Shown in pieces: positions 16,847-23,971 of a stretch of DNA of 64,000 nucleotides. Under the pieces are notes generated by a model. That model ran no database searches. It was not told the DNA's origin and saw only the letters and a program-made list of their open reading frames with translations. Origin of the DNA: Parafrankia irregularis (GTDB taxonomy: Bacteria; Actinomycetota; Actinomycetes; Frankiales; Frankiaceae); NCBI RefSeq assembly GCF_001536285.1, contig NZ_FAOZ01000002.1, positions 186,001 to 250,000 of the forward strand, in the 5' to 3' direction. Made by a program: the position numbers and the translations under genes. How positions within the stretch are numbered: the stretch's first letter is position 1; each line of letters begins with the position of its first letter.

Positions 16847-17587
16847 TCAGACGCGCTCGGGAGTGCGGATGTCGTCCCGATCCAGGCGGTTGGCGGTGTC
16901 GGGCAGCGGCGAGATCGGCGGGGCGACGAACTTGTACCCGACGTGACGGACGGTGCCGATCATCGCCTCGTGCTCGGGGCCGAGCTTCGCGCGCAGCCGG
17001 CGGACGTGCACGTCCACCGTCCGGGTGCCGCCGTAGTAGTCGTAGCCCCAGACCTCCTGCAGGAGCTGTGCGCGGGTGAAGACCCGCCCCGGGTGCTGCG
17101 CGAGGTACTTCAGCAGCTCGAACTCCTTGAACGTGAGCTCGAGCGGACGGCCCCGCAGCTTGGCGGAGTAGGTGGTCTCGTCGACGGAGAGGTCACCGGA
17201 CCGGATCACTCCGGCCTCTGCCGTACCGCCCGCGGCCGCGACCCGCCCGATGGCAAGCCGCAGACGAGCCTCCACCTCGGCCGGCCCGGCCGTGTCGAGC
17301 ACCACATCGTCGACGCCCCAGTCCGCCGAGACCGCGGCGAGGCCACCCTCGGTGACCAGCGCCAGCAGCGGGGTGGTGAGCCCGGTCGTGCGCAGCAGCC
17401 GGCACAGGCCCCGCGCGATGACGAGCTCGCGGCGGCCGTCAACGACGATCACATCGACTGGAGGTGCGTCGAGCAGTGCGCTTGCCTCCAACGGCGCCAC
17501 ACGGACGGTGTGGGTGAGGAGGCCAAGGGACGGGAAGGACTCGGCCGACGGACCGGGGGCGTTGGTGAGCAACAGGACGACGCTCAA
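16847..17587 (-). CDS. glnR: GlnR, OmpR-family global nitrogen regulator
   Basis: About 246 aa from a TTG at 17587, which follows GGAGGAG at five bases and gives the usual GlnR start ([16 protein letters not shown]). The receiver domain (residues 1-115: [38 protein letters not shown]) is of the atypical orphan kind with no partner kinase. The winged-helix C-terminus carries [40 protein letters not shown] and [14 protein letters not shown]. GlnR controls ammonium transport, glutamine synthetase and nitrite reduction genes in actinobacteria. The tail after KFVAPP is a short charged extension. An upstream in-frame ATG at 17680 would add 31 atypical residues. Confidence 0.9.
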   Translation of the reverse strand: MSVVLLLTNAPGPSAESFPSLGLLTHTVRVAPLEASALLDAPPVDVIVVDGRRELVIARGLCRLLRTTGLTTPLLALVTEGGLAAVSADWGVDDVVLDTAGPAEVEARLRLAIGRVAAAGGTAEAGVIRSGDLSVDETTYSAKLRGRPLELTFKEFELLKYLAQHPGRVFTRAQLLQEVWGYDYYGGTRTVDVHVRRLRAKLGPEHEAMIGTVRHVGYKFVAPPISPLPDTANRLDRDDIRTPERV

Positions 17588-17715
17588 GACGGCTCCTCCA
17601 GGTGCGATGTGTGTTGGGGCAGCGTCGACCCAGGCGATCCTTGTCTCCGGTGTCCTACGTTCCACGACCGTCATGGGCATGAAACGAGTACCGGTCTGCA
17701 GGGGAGGATAGCGGA

Positions 17716-18588
17716 GTGCCCTACTCCGCTCCTACGGTCTATCGACTTCTTCCCACCGCAGACGCTGAGATCCTGGCCACGGAGCTGCTTCATCGTGACC
17801 CCGCGGTGACAGGGCGTGACGCCGTCTGCGTGGTCGTCGCCCACGGCTTCTCCGGATCGATCGGGCGGCCCGCGCTGCGTGCTGTAACAGAGGAACTGCG
17901 CCGGCACGTGGGTGTGCTGTCCATGGACCTTCGAGGTCACGGCAGGTCGACGGGCACCTGCACCTTCGGGGACCGCGAGGTCCTGGATGTCGACGCGGCC
18001 GTGGGTGAGGCACGTCGCATGGGCTACCAGAAGGTGGTCACGATGGGGTGGTCCATGGGTGGCGCCGCCGTTCTGCGGCACGCCGGCCTCGCGATCTCCG
18101 GAGAGGTCACACACGGACACCGGCTTCGGTACCGGCCTGATGCAGTCGTCTCGGTCAGCGCGGCGAGCCGGTGGTTCGTCCGCGACACGGCGCCCATGCG
18201 GCGCATCCACTGGTTCGCCGAGACGGCGCCCGGGCGGATCGCCGCCCGGGTCGGGCTCGGAGTGCGGATCGCGACGGACCCCTGGCCGGCCGTGCCCGCC
18301 TCGCCCGTCGAGGTGATCGGGCGGATCGCGCCAACCCCTGTCCTCATCGTGCACGGTGACCGCGATGCGTACTTCACTGTGGAACATCCACGTGCGCTGG
18401 CGGCCGCCGCCGGTGACACCGGGCAGCTGTGGCTCGTGCCCGGTTTCGGGCACGCCGAGGCCGGCGTCGTCCCGGGGCTGGTCGATCGAATCGGGGCACA
18501 CCTGCCCGATCTGCTCGCCGGTCGCCCGGAGTGGACGCAGTGCGCGCGACGGATGGCGCGGGAGACCGGTCCCGCGCCGACCCGGTGA
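17716..18588 (+). CDS. Alpha/beta hydrolase
   Basis: A 290-aa cytoplasmic alpha/beta-hydrolase. [12 protein letters not shown] (oxyanion-hole region, about residue 41), [10 protein letters not shown], nucleophile elbow GWSMGG (Ser near residue 115), [10 protein letters not shown] (acid) and [10 protein letters not shown] (His) form a complete catalytic set. The GTG at 17716 has GGGGAGGA seven bases upstream. It is transcribed divergently from glnR and followed within 80 bp by moaD. Substrate unknown. Confidence 0.85.
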   Translation: MPYSAPTVYRLLPTADAEILATELLHRDPAVTGRDAVCVVVAHGFSGSIGRPALRAVTEELRRHVGVLSMDLRGHGRSTGTCTFGDREVLDVDAAVGEARRMGYQKVVTMGWSMGGAAVLRHAGLAISGEVTHGHRLRYRPDAVVSVSAASRWFVRDTAPMRRIHWFAETAPGRIAARVGLGVRIATDPWPAVPASPVEVIGRIAPTPVLIVHGDRDAYFTVEHPRALAAAAGDTGQLWLVPGFGHAEAGVVPGLVDRIGAHLPDLLAGRPEWTQCARRMARETGPAPTR

Positions 18589-18665
18589 CCGCCGTCCAGG
18601 CGCGAACACCCGGGCGACCAGCCGGGCGACTACGGCGACGATTACGGCGAAGCGAGGGATGCGCA

Positions 18666-18920
18666 GTGGCACGCATCGTGGTCAGGTACTGGGCGGCGGC
18701 CCGGGAGGCGGCCGGTGTCGAGCAGGACGAGGTGGACGCGCCGACGCTCGCCGTGGCGCTGGATGACGTCGCGCGCCGCCGCGGCGCCGCCCTCGCCACG
18801 GTGTTGGCCCGCTGTGCCTTCCTGATCGACGAGATGCCGGTCGGTCGACGCGACCCGCAGGACGTCAACCTGCGAGAAGGGTCGGTGGTGGAGGTGCTGC
18901 CCCCGTTCGCCGGGGGGTGA
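18666..18920 (+). CDS. moaD: MoaD/ThiS-family sulfur-carrier protein
   Basis: An 84-aa ubiquitin-like protein from the GTG at 18666 (GAGGGA upstream). It starts VARIVVRYWAAAREAAGVEQ and ends VVEVLPPFAGG with the C-terminal Gly-Gly that is adenylated and thiocarboxylated. Length and ending fit MoaD, the small subunit of molybdopterin synthase. A ThiS-like role is possible. No MoaE or other molybdopterin genes are adjacent. Confidence 0.8.
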   Translation: MARIVVRYWAAAREAAGVEQDEVDAPTLAVALDDVARRRGAALATVLARCAFLIDEMPVGRRDPQDVNLREGSVVEVLPPFAGG

Positions 18921-18993
18921 ACACGACGGAAGGACACGTACGTCCACCCAGGGCAGTGGATTCCGGTTCGCTCGCCCGTGGCAGCATGGTGCG

Positions 18994-20130
18994 GTGCCTG
19001 TTCCCGAGCCTGGCTCGTCCGGACTGTCCGGATCTTCGGACGTGGTCCGGCCAGCCGGCGTGGCCGCGCTGCCGGGTGAGGCCGGGCTCGCCACCGCCCT
19101 CGCGGGTGCGGGTGCGGTCGGCGCAGGTATCGCGGTGCTGGTCACGGGCGCCGCGTTCGCGGCGATCGCCGGCCCATGGGCGCTCGCGGGTGTGGTCCTC
19201 GTGGCACAGATAGCGCTGGCCTGGGCCTGGACGGGGGCCCTGCGCGCCTCCGCGGGAACGATGGTGGTGGTGGCGGGCAGCGCGCTCGCCTGCGATCTCG
19301 CCGTGCTCTGGCCGCTCGGTGGCGACAACGCTCACGGCTACGGCGCGCACGGCTACGACGACAACGGCATCGGAACGGTCGCGGGCGTCGTGGGTGTGTC
19401 CCTCGGTGTCACGGTCCTCTACCAGCTGGCCCGCCGCCTACGCGGCGGCGCTACGCCGGCACCGGGTGTTTCGGCGGCGGGCGTGCCGGCGGTCGGGGCA
19501 ACCGGTACGGCCGCAGCCGGCGCCGTCGCGGCCGATCGTGTCCAGCGGGCTGCCGACAGGGTGAGCGGCGACATGACCGCCGCGCTCGGCGGGGCCGGCA
19601 TCGCCGCCTTCCTCACCGGCTTCCTGGTGTTGCGCGCCGAGGCGGGTGCCGAGCACCCCGCCGACGAGATGGTCATCGCGGGCCTGCTCGGTGTCGGTGC
19701 CGCGGTGCTCGTCGGCCGTCTGGTGACGGCACTGCTCGCAGCCACCTTCGCGCGCGGTCCGGGCATGGTCCCGGGCGCCGTGCCGGATCCGGATGCCGTA
19801 CCGCAGACGGATGCCGTACCGGATTCGGATGCCGTTCCGGGCCTCGGTCGGGCGCGGGTGTGCGCGGTCGTCGGCGCGGTGTCCGCGGCTGCCGCGGGCA
19901 CCGTGGCGGGGGTGATCTTCGGCGAGTTCACGGGCCTCGGTGTCGCCACCGCCACCGTCCTCGCCGCGGCCGGCGGTGTGGCCGCCGCCTGTGTCGCGTC
20001 GGCCGGATTCGGCGGGGCGCTCACCGCACCCCGCCTCGGCCCCGCGGCCGGGATGCTGCTGGACGTGCTGCTCCCGCTGGCATTGGCAGCACCCGTCGTG
20101 TACCTCCTCGGTCGTCAGCTTCCCGGATGA
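18994..20130 (+). CDS. Multi-spanning membrane protein
   Basis: A 378-aa Ala/Val/Gly-rich protein with about nine hydrophobic segments, for example residues 34-62, 65-85, 88-108, 130-147, 198-213, 230-250, 290-315 and 345-375. A His/Tyr/Gly/Asp loop (GYGAHGYDDNG, about residue 115) and a DPDAVPQTDAVPDSDAVPG-like repeat loop (about residue 270) interrupt them. Its stop overlaps the next gene by 4 bp (ATGA), so the two are translationally coupled. It resembles actinobacterial membrane proteins next to DUF2993 and thioredoxin-like genes. Function unknown. Confidence 0.7.
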   Translation: MPVPEPGSSGLSGSSDVVRPAGVAALPGEAGLATALAGAGAVGAGIAVLVTGAAFAAIAGPWALAGVVLVAQIALAWAWTGALRASAGTMVVVAGSALACDLAVLWPLGGDNAHGYGAHGYDDNGIGTVAGVVGVSLGVTVLYQLARRLRGGATPAPGVSAAGVPAVGATGTAAAGAVAADRVQRAADRVSGDMTAALGGAGIAAFLTGFLVLRAEAGAEHPADEMVIAGLLGVGAAVLVGRLVTALLAATFARGPGMVPGAVPDPDAVPQTDAVPDSDAVPGLGRARVCAVVGAVSAAAAGTVAGVIFGEFTGLGVATATVLAAAGGVAAACVASAGFGGALTAPRLGPAAGMLLDVLLPLALAAPVVYLLGRQLPG

Positions 20131-20894
20131 GCCGCACCGCGCGGCGGGGCCTGATCGCCTTCAGCGTCACGATTGTCGTGGCGCTGGTCATTCTCGGTGT
20201 GCTCGACCGGGTCGCGGCCCGGGTCGTCGCGGATCAGATCGCCACCAGGGCACAGGCCTCGCAGAACCTCGCCGAGCGGCCGACGGTGTCGCTCGGCGGT
20301 TTTCCGTTCCTCACCCAGGTCACCGCGGGCAGGTACCGTCACGTGAACATCGAGATCCGCGGTTATGAGCGGGACGGCGTCCGGGTCGACCGGCTCCGCG
20401 CGGAACTGGCCGGCGTCCACCTGCCGCTCTCGGACGTCCTGAACCAGGATGTCCAGCAGGTACCGGTCGACCAGGTGAAGGCACAGGTCGACCTCACCTT
20501 CGACGACCTCAACGCCTACCTCGCGACGCAGAACCCACCCGCCAGAGTCGCCCCGGCCGGGCAGGGCCTCGAGATCAGCGGAACGGTCGAGGTGCTGGGC
20601 TCGCAGTACCCGGTCTCGGGTATCGCCGACATCGGTGTGGCCGCCGACTCGGTCACCTTCACTCCCCGCGACCTCACGGCAGGTCTCGGCGCGGTGATCC
20701 CGACCCAGCTGTTGGAACCGCTGCGGGAACTGCTCACCGTCAAGGTGCCGGTCACCGGGCTGCCCTTCAACATGGGGCTGCGGTCCGTGGTGGTGGGTGC
20801 CGATCGGCTCACGTTCACAGCGGGCGGTGAGAACGTGCTGCTCGATGCCGACCTGGCGCAGACCGGGGTGCCGGCCGGCTCCTCGGGTCTCTGA
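20127..20894 (+). CDS. DUF2993 (LmeA-like) membrane-anchored lipid-binding protein
   Basis: A 255-aa protein with one N-terminal transmembrane anchor (LIAFSVTIVVALVILGVLD, residues 9-27) and a long extracytoplasmic beta-rich domain. Its pattern matches DUF2993: VSLGGFPFLTQVTAGRYRHV near residue 53, VDRLRAELAGVHLPLSDVL, LGAVIPTQLL, and VPVTGLPFNMGLRSVVVGAD. The mycobacterial homologue LmeA binds phosphoinositides and supports lipomannan elongation. The role here is inferred. It is coupled to the preceding membrane-protein gene by a 4-bp overlap. Confidence 0.8.
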   Translation: MSRTARRGLIAFSVTIVVALVILGVLDRVAARVVADQIATRAQASQNLAERPTVSLGGFPFLTQVTAGRYRHVNIEIRGYERDGVRVDRLRAELAGVHLPLSDVLNQDVQQVPVDQVKAQVDLTFDDLNAYLATQNPPARVAPAGQGLEISGTVEVLGSQYPVSGIADIGVAADSVTFTPRDLTAGLGAVIPTQLLEPLRELLTVKVPVTGLPFNMGLRSVVVGADRLTFTAGGENVLLDADLAQTGVPAGSSGL

Positions 20895-20911
20895 GGCGGC
20901 GGGCCCGCGCC

Positions 20912-21304
20912 ATGGACCCCGACCTGGGCCCAGCCGTGGATCTGGTCGCGGAGCTCGCCGCGCTCGGCCAGGTGCCCGGTGAGGTCGCGACGCTGCTGCA
21001 GTTCTCGACGGCCTTCTGCGCGCCCTGCCGGGCCGCGCGGCGCCAGCTGGCAGACGTCGCGGCGCTCGTGCCCGGCGTGCGGTATGTGGAGATCGACGCG
21101 GAGTCCCACCTGGAGCTGGTGCGGCGTCTGGGCATTCGCAGCACCCCGACGGTGGTGATCCTCGACGGGTCGGGCACCGAGGTGCGCCGGGTGACCGGTG
21201 CCCCGCCGACGAAGGCGGCGGTGATCGCGACCCTGGCGTCGTTGGTCGAGGTCGCACCCGGAGATCGGGAGCCGGGCCCAGATGGTGCCCCGGTAGATCT
21301 TTAG
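20912..21304 (+). CDS. Thioredoxin-family protein
   Basis: A 130-aa protein with a thioredoxin fold. LLQFSTAFCAPCRAARRQLA carries the active-site CAPC (about residues 36-39), and GIRSTPTVVILDGSG carries the cis-Pro loop. No signal peptide is visible, so it is probably cytosolic, unlike the coupled DUF2993 protein 17 bp upstream. Next downstream is the sulfur operon leader. A role in thiol redox is likely, partners unknown. Confidence 0.85.
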   Translation: MDPDLGPAVDLVAELAALGQVPGEVATLLQFSTAFCAPCRAARRQLADVAALVPGVRYVEIDAESHLELVRRLGIRSTPTVVILDGSGTEVRRVTGAPPTKAAVIATLASLVEVAPGDREPGPDGAPVDL

Positions 21305-21353
21305 GGTAAGGGTTAACACAGAAGTGACATTCGCTGCTACCGTGACACGAACC

Positions 21354-21431
21354 ATGTGCAGCGTCCTGCTTGTGAAGCGCCGCGCGGTCGACCTGTGCCG
21401 CGTGGGCAGCTGCTTGTGTTGCGGTTCCTGA
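21354..21431 (+). CDS. Cysteine-rich leader peptide of the rhodanese-sseC operon
   Basis: A 25-aa ORF reading MCSVLLVKRRAVDLCR and ending GSCLCCGS. Five of its 25 codons are Cys, with TGC-TTG-TGT-TGC near the end. It lies 200 bp upstream of the thiosulfate sulfurtransferase gene. It has the RRxVDLCR...CLCC pattern of the actinobacterial leader peptides placed before sulfur genes. In mycobacteria, polycysteine leader ORFs act as cysteine-responsive attenuators of the genes behind them. A TACCGT -10-like box at 21338-21343 sits 10 nt before the ATG, so the ORF may be leaderless or nearly so. Confidence 0.8.
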   Translation: MCSVLLVKRRAVDLCRVGSCLCCGS

Positions 21432-21630
21432 CAGCGCGTTGACCTAGTCCGCGCCCGGGTTCCTTGGGCGTACCGAGCGAGCCTCGACCTCGTACCTCCG
21501 CCTGCTCCGCTCCGTCTCCGTCCCCTGCTTCGCCTCGGGCCGCGGCCTGCCGCAACGCCACCTCCGGGCACCGTCCCGGATGCCATACCTGTCTCGTCCC
21601 CTGTTCCGCAACCGCGAAAGGAACGCGCGC

Positions 21631-22464
21631 ATGAGCCGCGAGAACGCGCTGGTCAACGCGACCTGGGCAGAAGAGCACGCCAGCGACCCCAAGGTCGTGC
21701 TCGTGGAGGTCGACGAGGACGTCTCGGCCTACGACAAGGGGCACATCCCCGGCGCCGTCCGGCTCGACTGGAAGTCCGAGCTGCAGGACCCGATCATCCG
21801 CGACTTCGTGAACAAGGAGCAGTTCGAGAAGCTCCTGTCCGAGAAGGGCATCGCGAACGACGACACCGTGGTGCTGTACGGCGGCAACAACAACTGGTTC
21901 GCCGCCTACGCCTACTGGTACTTCGTCCTGTACGGCCACGCCGACGTCCGCCTGCTCGACGGCGGCCGCAAGAAGTGGGAGCTGGACGGCCGCGAGCTGA
22001 CCCCCGACGTCACGCCGCGTCCGGCGACCAGCTATACCGCCTCCGAGGCGCGTACCGACATCCGGGCCTTCCGCGACGAGGTCATCACCGCGATCGGCTC
22101 GAAGAACCTGGTGGACGTCCGCTCGCCCGACGAGTTCTCCGGTCGCCTGCTCGCCCCGGCGCACCTGCCGCAGGAGCAGTCGCAGCGGGCCGGCCACATC
22201 CCGACGGCCAAGAACGTCCCGTGGGCGAAGACCGCGAACGAGGACGGCACCTTCCGGTCGGACGACGAGCTGAAGGCCCTCTACGCCGAGGTCGGGGTTG
22301 ACCTGACCAAGGACACCATCGCCTACTGCCGGATCGGTGAGCGTTCCGCGCACACCTGGTTCGCCCTGCACGAGCTGCTTGGTCTCGCGAACGTGAAGAA
22401 CTACGACGGCTCGTGGACCGAGTACGGCTCGCTCGTGGGCGTGCCGATCGAGAAGGGCGCCTGA
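21631..22464 (+). CDS. Thiosulfate sulfurtransferase (rhodanese, CysA2-like)
   Basis: A 277-aa two-domain rhodanese. The N-terminal inactive domain has VSAYDKGHIPGAVRLDWKSE and VVLYGGNNNWFAAYAYW. The C-terminal domain has NLVDVRSPDEFSG and the active-site loop AYCRIGERSAHTW with catalytic Cys. It moves sulfane sulfur from thiosulfate (or another donor) to cyanide or thiol acceptors. ATG 21631 has GAAAGGA nine bases upstream. It is followed after 2 bp by the sseC-like gene, as in the mycobacterial cysA2-sseC operon, and shares the cysteine-rich leader and a terminator. Confidence 0.92.
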   Translation: MSRENALVNATWAEEHASDPKVVLVEVDEDVSAYDKGHIPGAVRLDWKSELQDPIIRDFVNKEQFEKLLSEKGIANDDTVVLYGGNNNWFAAYAYWYFVLYGHADVRLLDGGRKKWELDGRELTPDVTPRPATSYTASEARTDIRAFRDEVITAIGSKNLVDVRSPDEFSGRLLAPAHLPQEQSQRAGHIPTAKNVPWAKTANEDGTFRSDDELKALYAEVGVDLTKDTIAYCRIGERSAHTWFALHELLGLANVKNYDGSWTEYGSLVGVPIEKGA

Positions 22465-22466
22465 TC

Positions 22467-22766
22467 ATGTGCGGTGCGACCAGTGGTGGACCATCTGTGG
22501 AAGGAATTGACGTGGCCAAGGAAACCGTGATCCAGGGAGTCGTGGTCTCCGGCGGTGAGCCGGTTTCGACTGGTTACGCCCGCCTGCTCGACTCCGGTGG
22601 CGACTTCACCGCCGAGGTGCCGCTTTCGGCGACCGGCCAGTTCCGCTTCTTCGCGCGTCCTGGCGAGTGGACGGTCCGCGCCCTGGTTCCGGGCGCGACC
22701 GGCGAGCGCAAGGTCGTCGCCCGCCAGGGTGAGCCGGTCGACACCCAGGTCGACGTCACGGTCTGA
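22467..22766 (+). CDS. sseC: DUF1416 protein SseC
   Basis: A 99-aa protein opening MCGATSGGPSVEGIDVAKET, the DUF1416 signature with Cys at position 2, followed by a beta-sandwich-like domain (QGVVVSGGEPVSTGYARLLD, TGQFRFFARPGEWTVRALVP). It always accompanies the rhodanese gene in actinobacteria and is thought to serve sulfur transfer. The mechanism is not established. It starts two bases after the rhodanese stop and ends 90 bp before a strong terminator. Confidence 0.88.
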   Translation: MCGATSGGPSVEGIDVAKETVIQGVVVSGGEPVSTGYARLLDSGGDFTAEVPLSATGQFRFFARPGEWTVRALVPGATGERKVVARQGEPVDTQVDVTV

Positions 22767-22853
22767 GGCCGGCCATGGTCTGAGGCCGGTGGTGGCCAAG
22801 GGCCACGGCCCACGCGGCCACGGCCCACGCGGCCGGTAGATCGCAGGTTCGGC

Positions 22854-22901
22854 AGCGGCCGGGTTCCGGGAGCACGTTCCCCGGAGCCCGGCCGCTTTTT
22901 C
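22854..22901 (+). terminator. Intrinsic terminator of the sulfur operon
   Basis: A 10-bp stem AGCGGCCGGG (22854-22863) / CCCGGCCGCT (22887-22896) contains an inner CCGGG/CCCGG stem and is followed by TTTT. A 15-bp duplicated segment (GCCACGGCCCACGCG) lies just before it at about 22801-22832. Confidence 0.9.
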
Positions 22902-22981
22902 GTGTGTGTGTGCGTGTGGGCGTGGGTGCCTGAGTGGGTGATCGCGACCCGGGTCGACTTGCCGTGGTCCCGTCGTCGGGG

Positions 22982-23009
22982 GTAAAAATATAAGTGTCAT
23001 GAGCTGACA
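22982..23009. promoter_or_regulatory. Candidate TetR operator and promoter
   Basis: An AT-rich stretch (TAAAAATATAAG, 22983-22994), rare in this DNA, abuts the inverted repeat TGTCA-TGAGC-TGACA at 22995-23009. It lies 110 bp before the TetR-type gene at 23121. This is the usual layout of an autoregulated TetR promoter. Binding is inferred. Confidence 0.45.
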
Positions 23010-23120
23010 GTTGTCCGATGGTGGCGTATGTTCGTCCATGACACCACGATCCGGGGGGATCGAGGTTGTCGCGGATGGGGCGCGTGGCATCGGGCGGCGG
23101 TAGCAAGGGGCGTAAGGGGG

Positions 23121-23813
23121 GTGTCGGCGGTGGCTGAGGCGGAGGGCCTGCGCGAACGGAAGAAGCGGCGCACCCGTCAGACGATCATCGAGGTGGCGCA
23201 CGAGCTGTTTCAGGAGAAGGGCTTCGACAGCGCGACACTCGAGGAGATCGCCGCGGGAGCGGACGTGTCGGTGCGCACCCTGTTCCGGTACTTCACCGGC
23301 AAGGAGGCGATCGCGCTCGCACCGTTGGACGAGATGGGCGATCTGACTGTTGCGGCACTGCGCCGCCGGCCCGCCGACGAGCCGCCGCTGACGGCGCTGC
23401 GATGCGCGGCCCTCAGCGCCTGGGCGCTGATGTCGCCGGACGGAGGCTCGTTGCGGCGCTACGCCGATCAACTGCTGCCCAGTGACGAGGCCACCCCACT
23501 GGCCGGCGCGGTGCTGAGCCGGCTGATCGTCATCGGTGACCGTCTCGCCATGGAGCTTGTCGACAACGAGGTGCTCCTGGTCGGCGGTGGAACCGGAGGC
23601 GGCGCCGGCGTCGACGGGTCGGTTGCCGGCACCGTGCCAACCCAGGCGAGCCTTTCGACGGTCACCGAACTGGACGCCCAGATGATTGTCGTCAGCTTTC
23701 TCGGTGCCATTCAGGTGGCAATCCGCTCCTGGTGCCGATCGGGCAGTACGGACCTGGTGGAGCTTCTCGCCGTGGTGGAGAAGTGTCTCGATCGGATCTG
23801 CCTCAGAACCTGA
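23121..23813 (+). CDS. TetR-family transcriptional regulator
   Basis: A 230-aa protein from the GTG at 23121 (AAGGGGG upstream). The N-terminal HTH is clear: RTRQTIIEVAHELFQEKGFD, then LEEIAAGADVSVRTLFRYFT, then KEAI. The C-terminal ligand and dimer domain follows, broken by a Gly-rich loop (VGGGTGGGAGVDG, about residue 157). It precedes squalene-hopene cyclase by 159 bp in the same direction, so it may control that gene as well as itself. The ligand is unknown. Confidence 0.85.
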   Translation: MSAVAEAEGLRERKKRRTRQTIIEVAHELFQEKGFDSATLEEIAAGADVSVRTLFRYFTGKEAIALAPLDEMGDLTVAALRRRPADEPPLTALRCAALSAWALMSPDGGSLRRYADQLLPSDEATPLAGAVLSRLIVIGDRLAMELVDNEVLLVGGGTGGGAGVDGSVAGTVPTQASLSTVTELDAQMIVVSFLGAIQVAIRSWCRSGSTDLVELLAVVEKCLDRICLRT

Positions 23814-23971
23814 ACCGCCCGTGCTGGCCGCGCCCGGCCAGCACCAGAAAATCATCCGCCGGCCCAGTGGGCCGGCGGAAGCGCGAAATTCAGGCACGCC
23901 AGCAAGTGCTTCAAGGTCGGACCAGAGCTGGCGACGCGGTTGCGTTCATCCAGAAGACGCAAGGATTAATC

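Noticed and set aside
19176-20126. Upstream extension of the DUF2993 protein in frame
   Set aside because: Runs out of frame through the membrane-protein gene. The ATGA overlap at 20127 and the N-terminal membrane anchor fix the start there.
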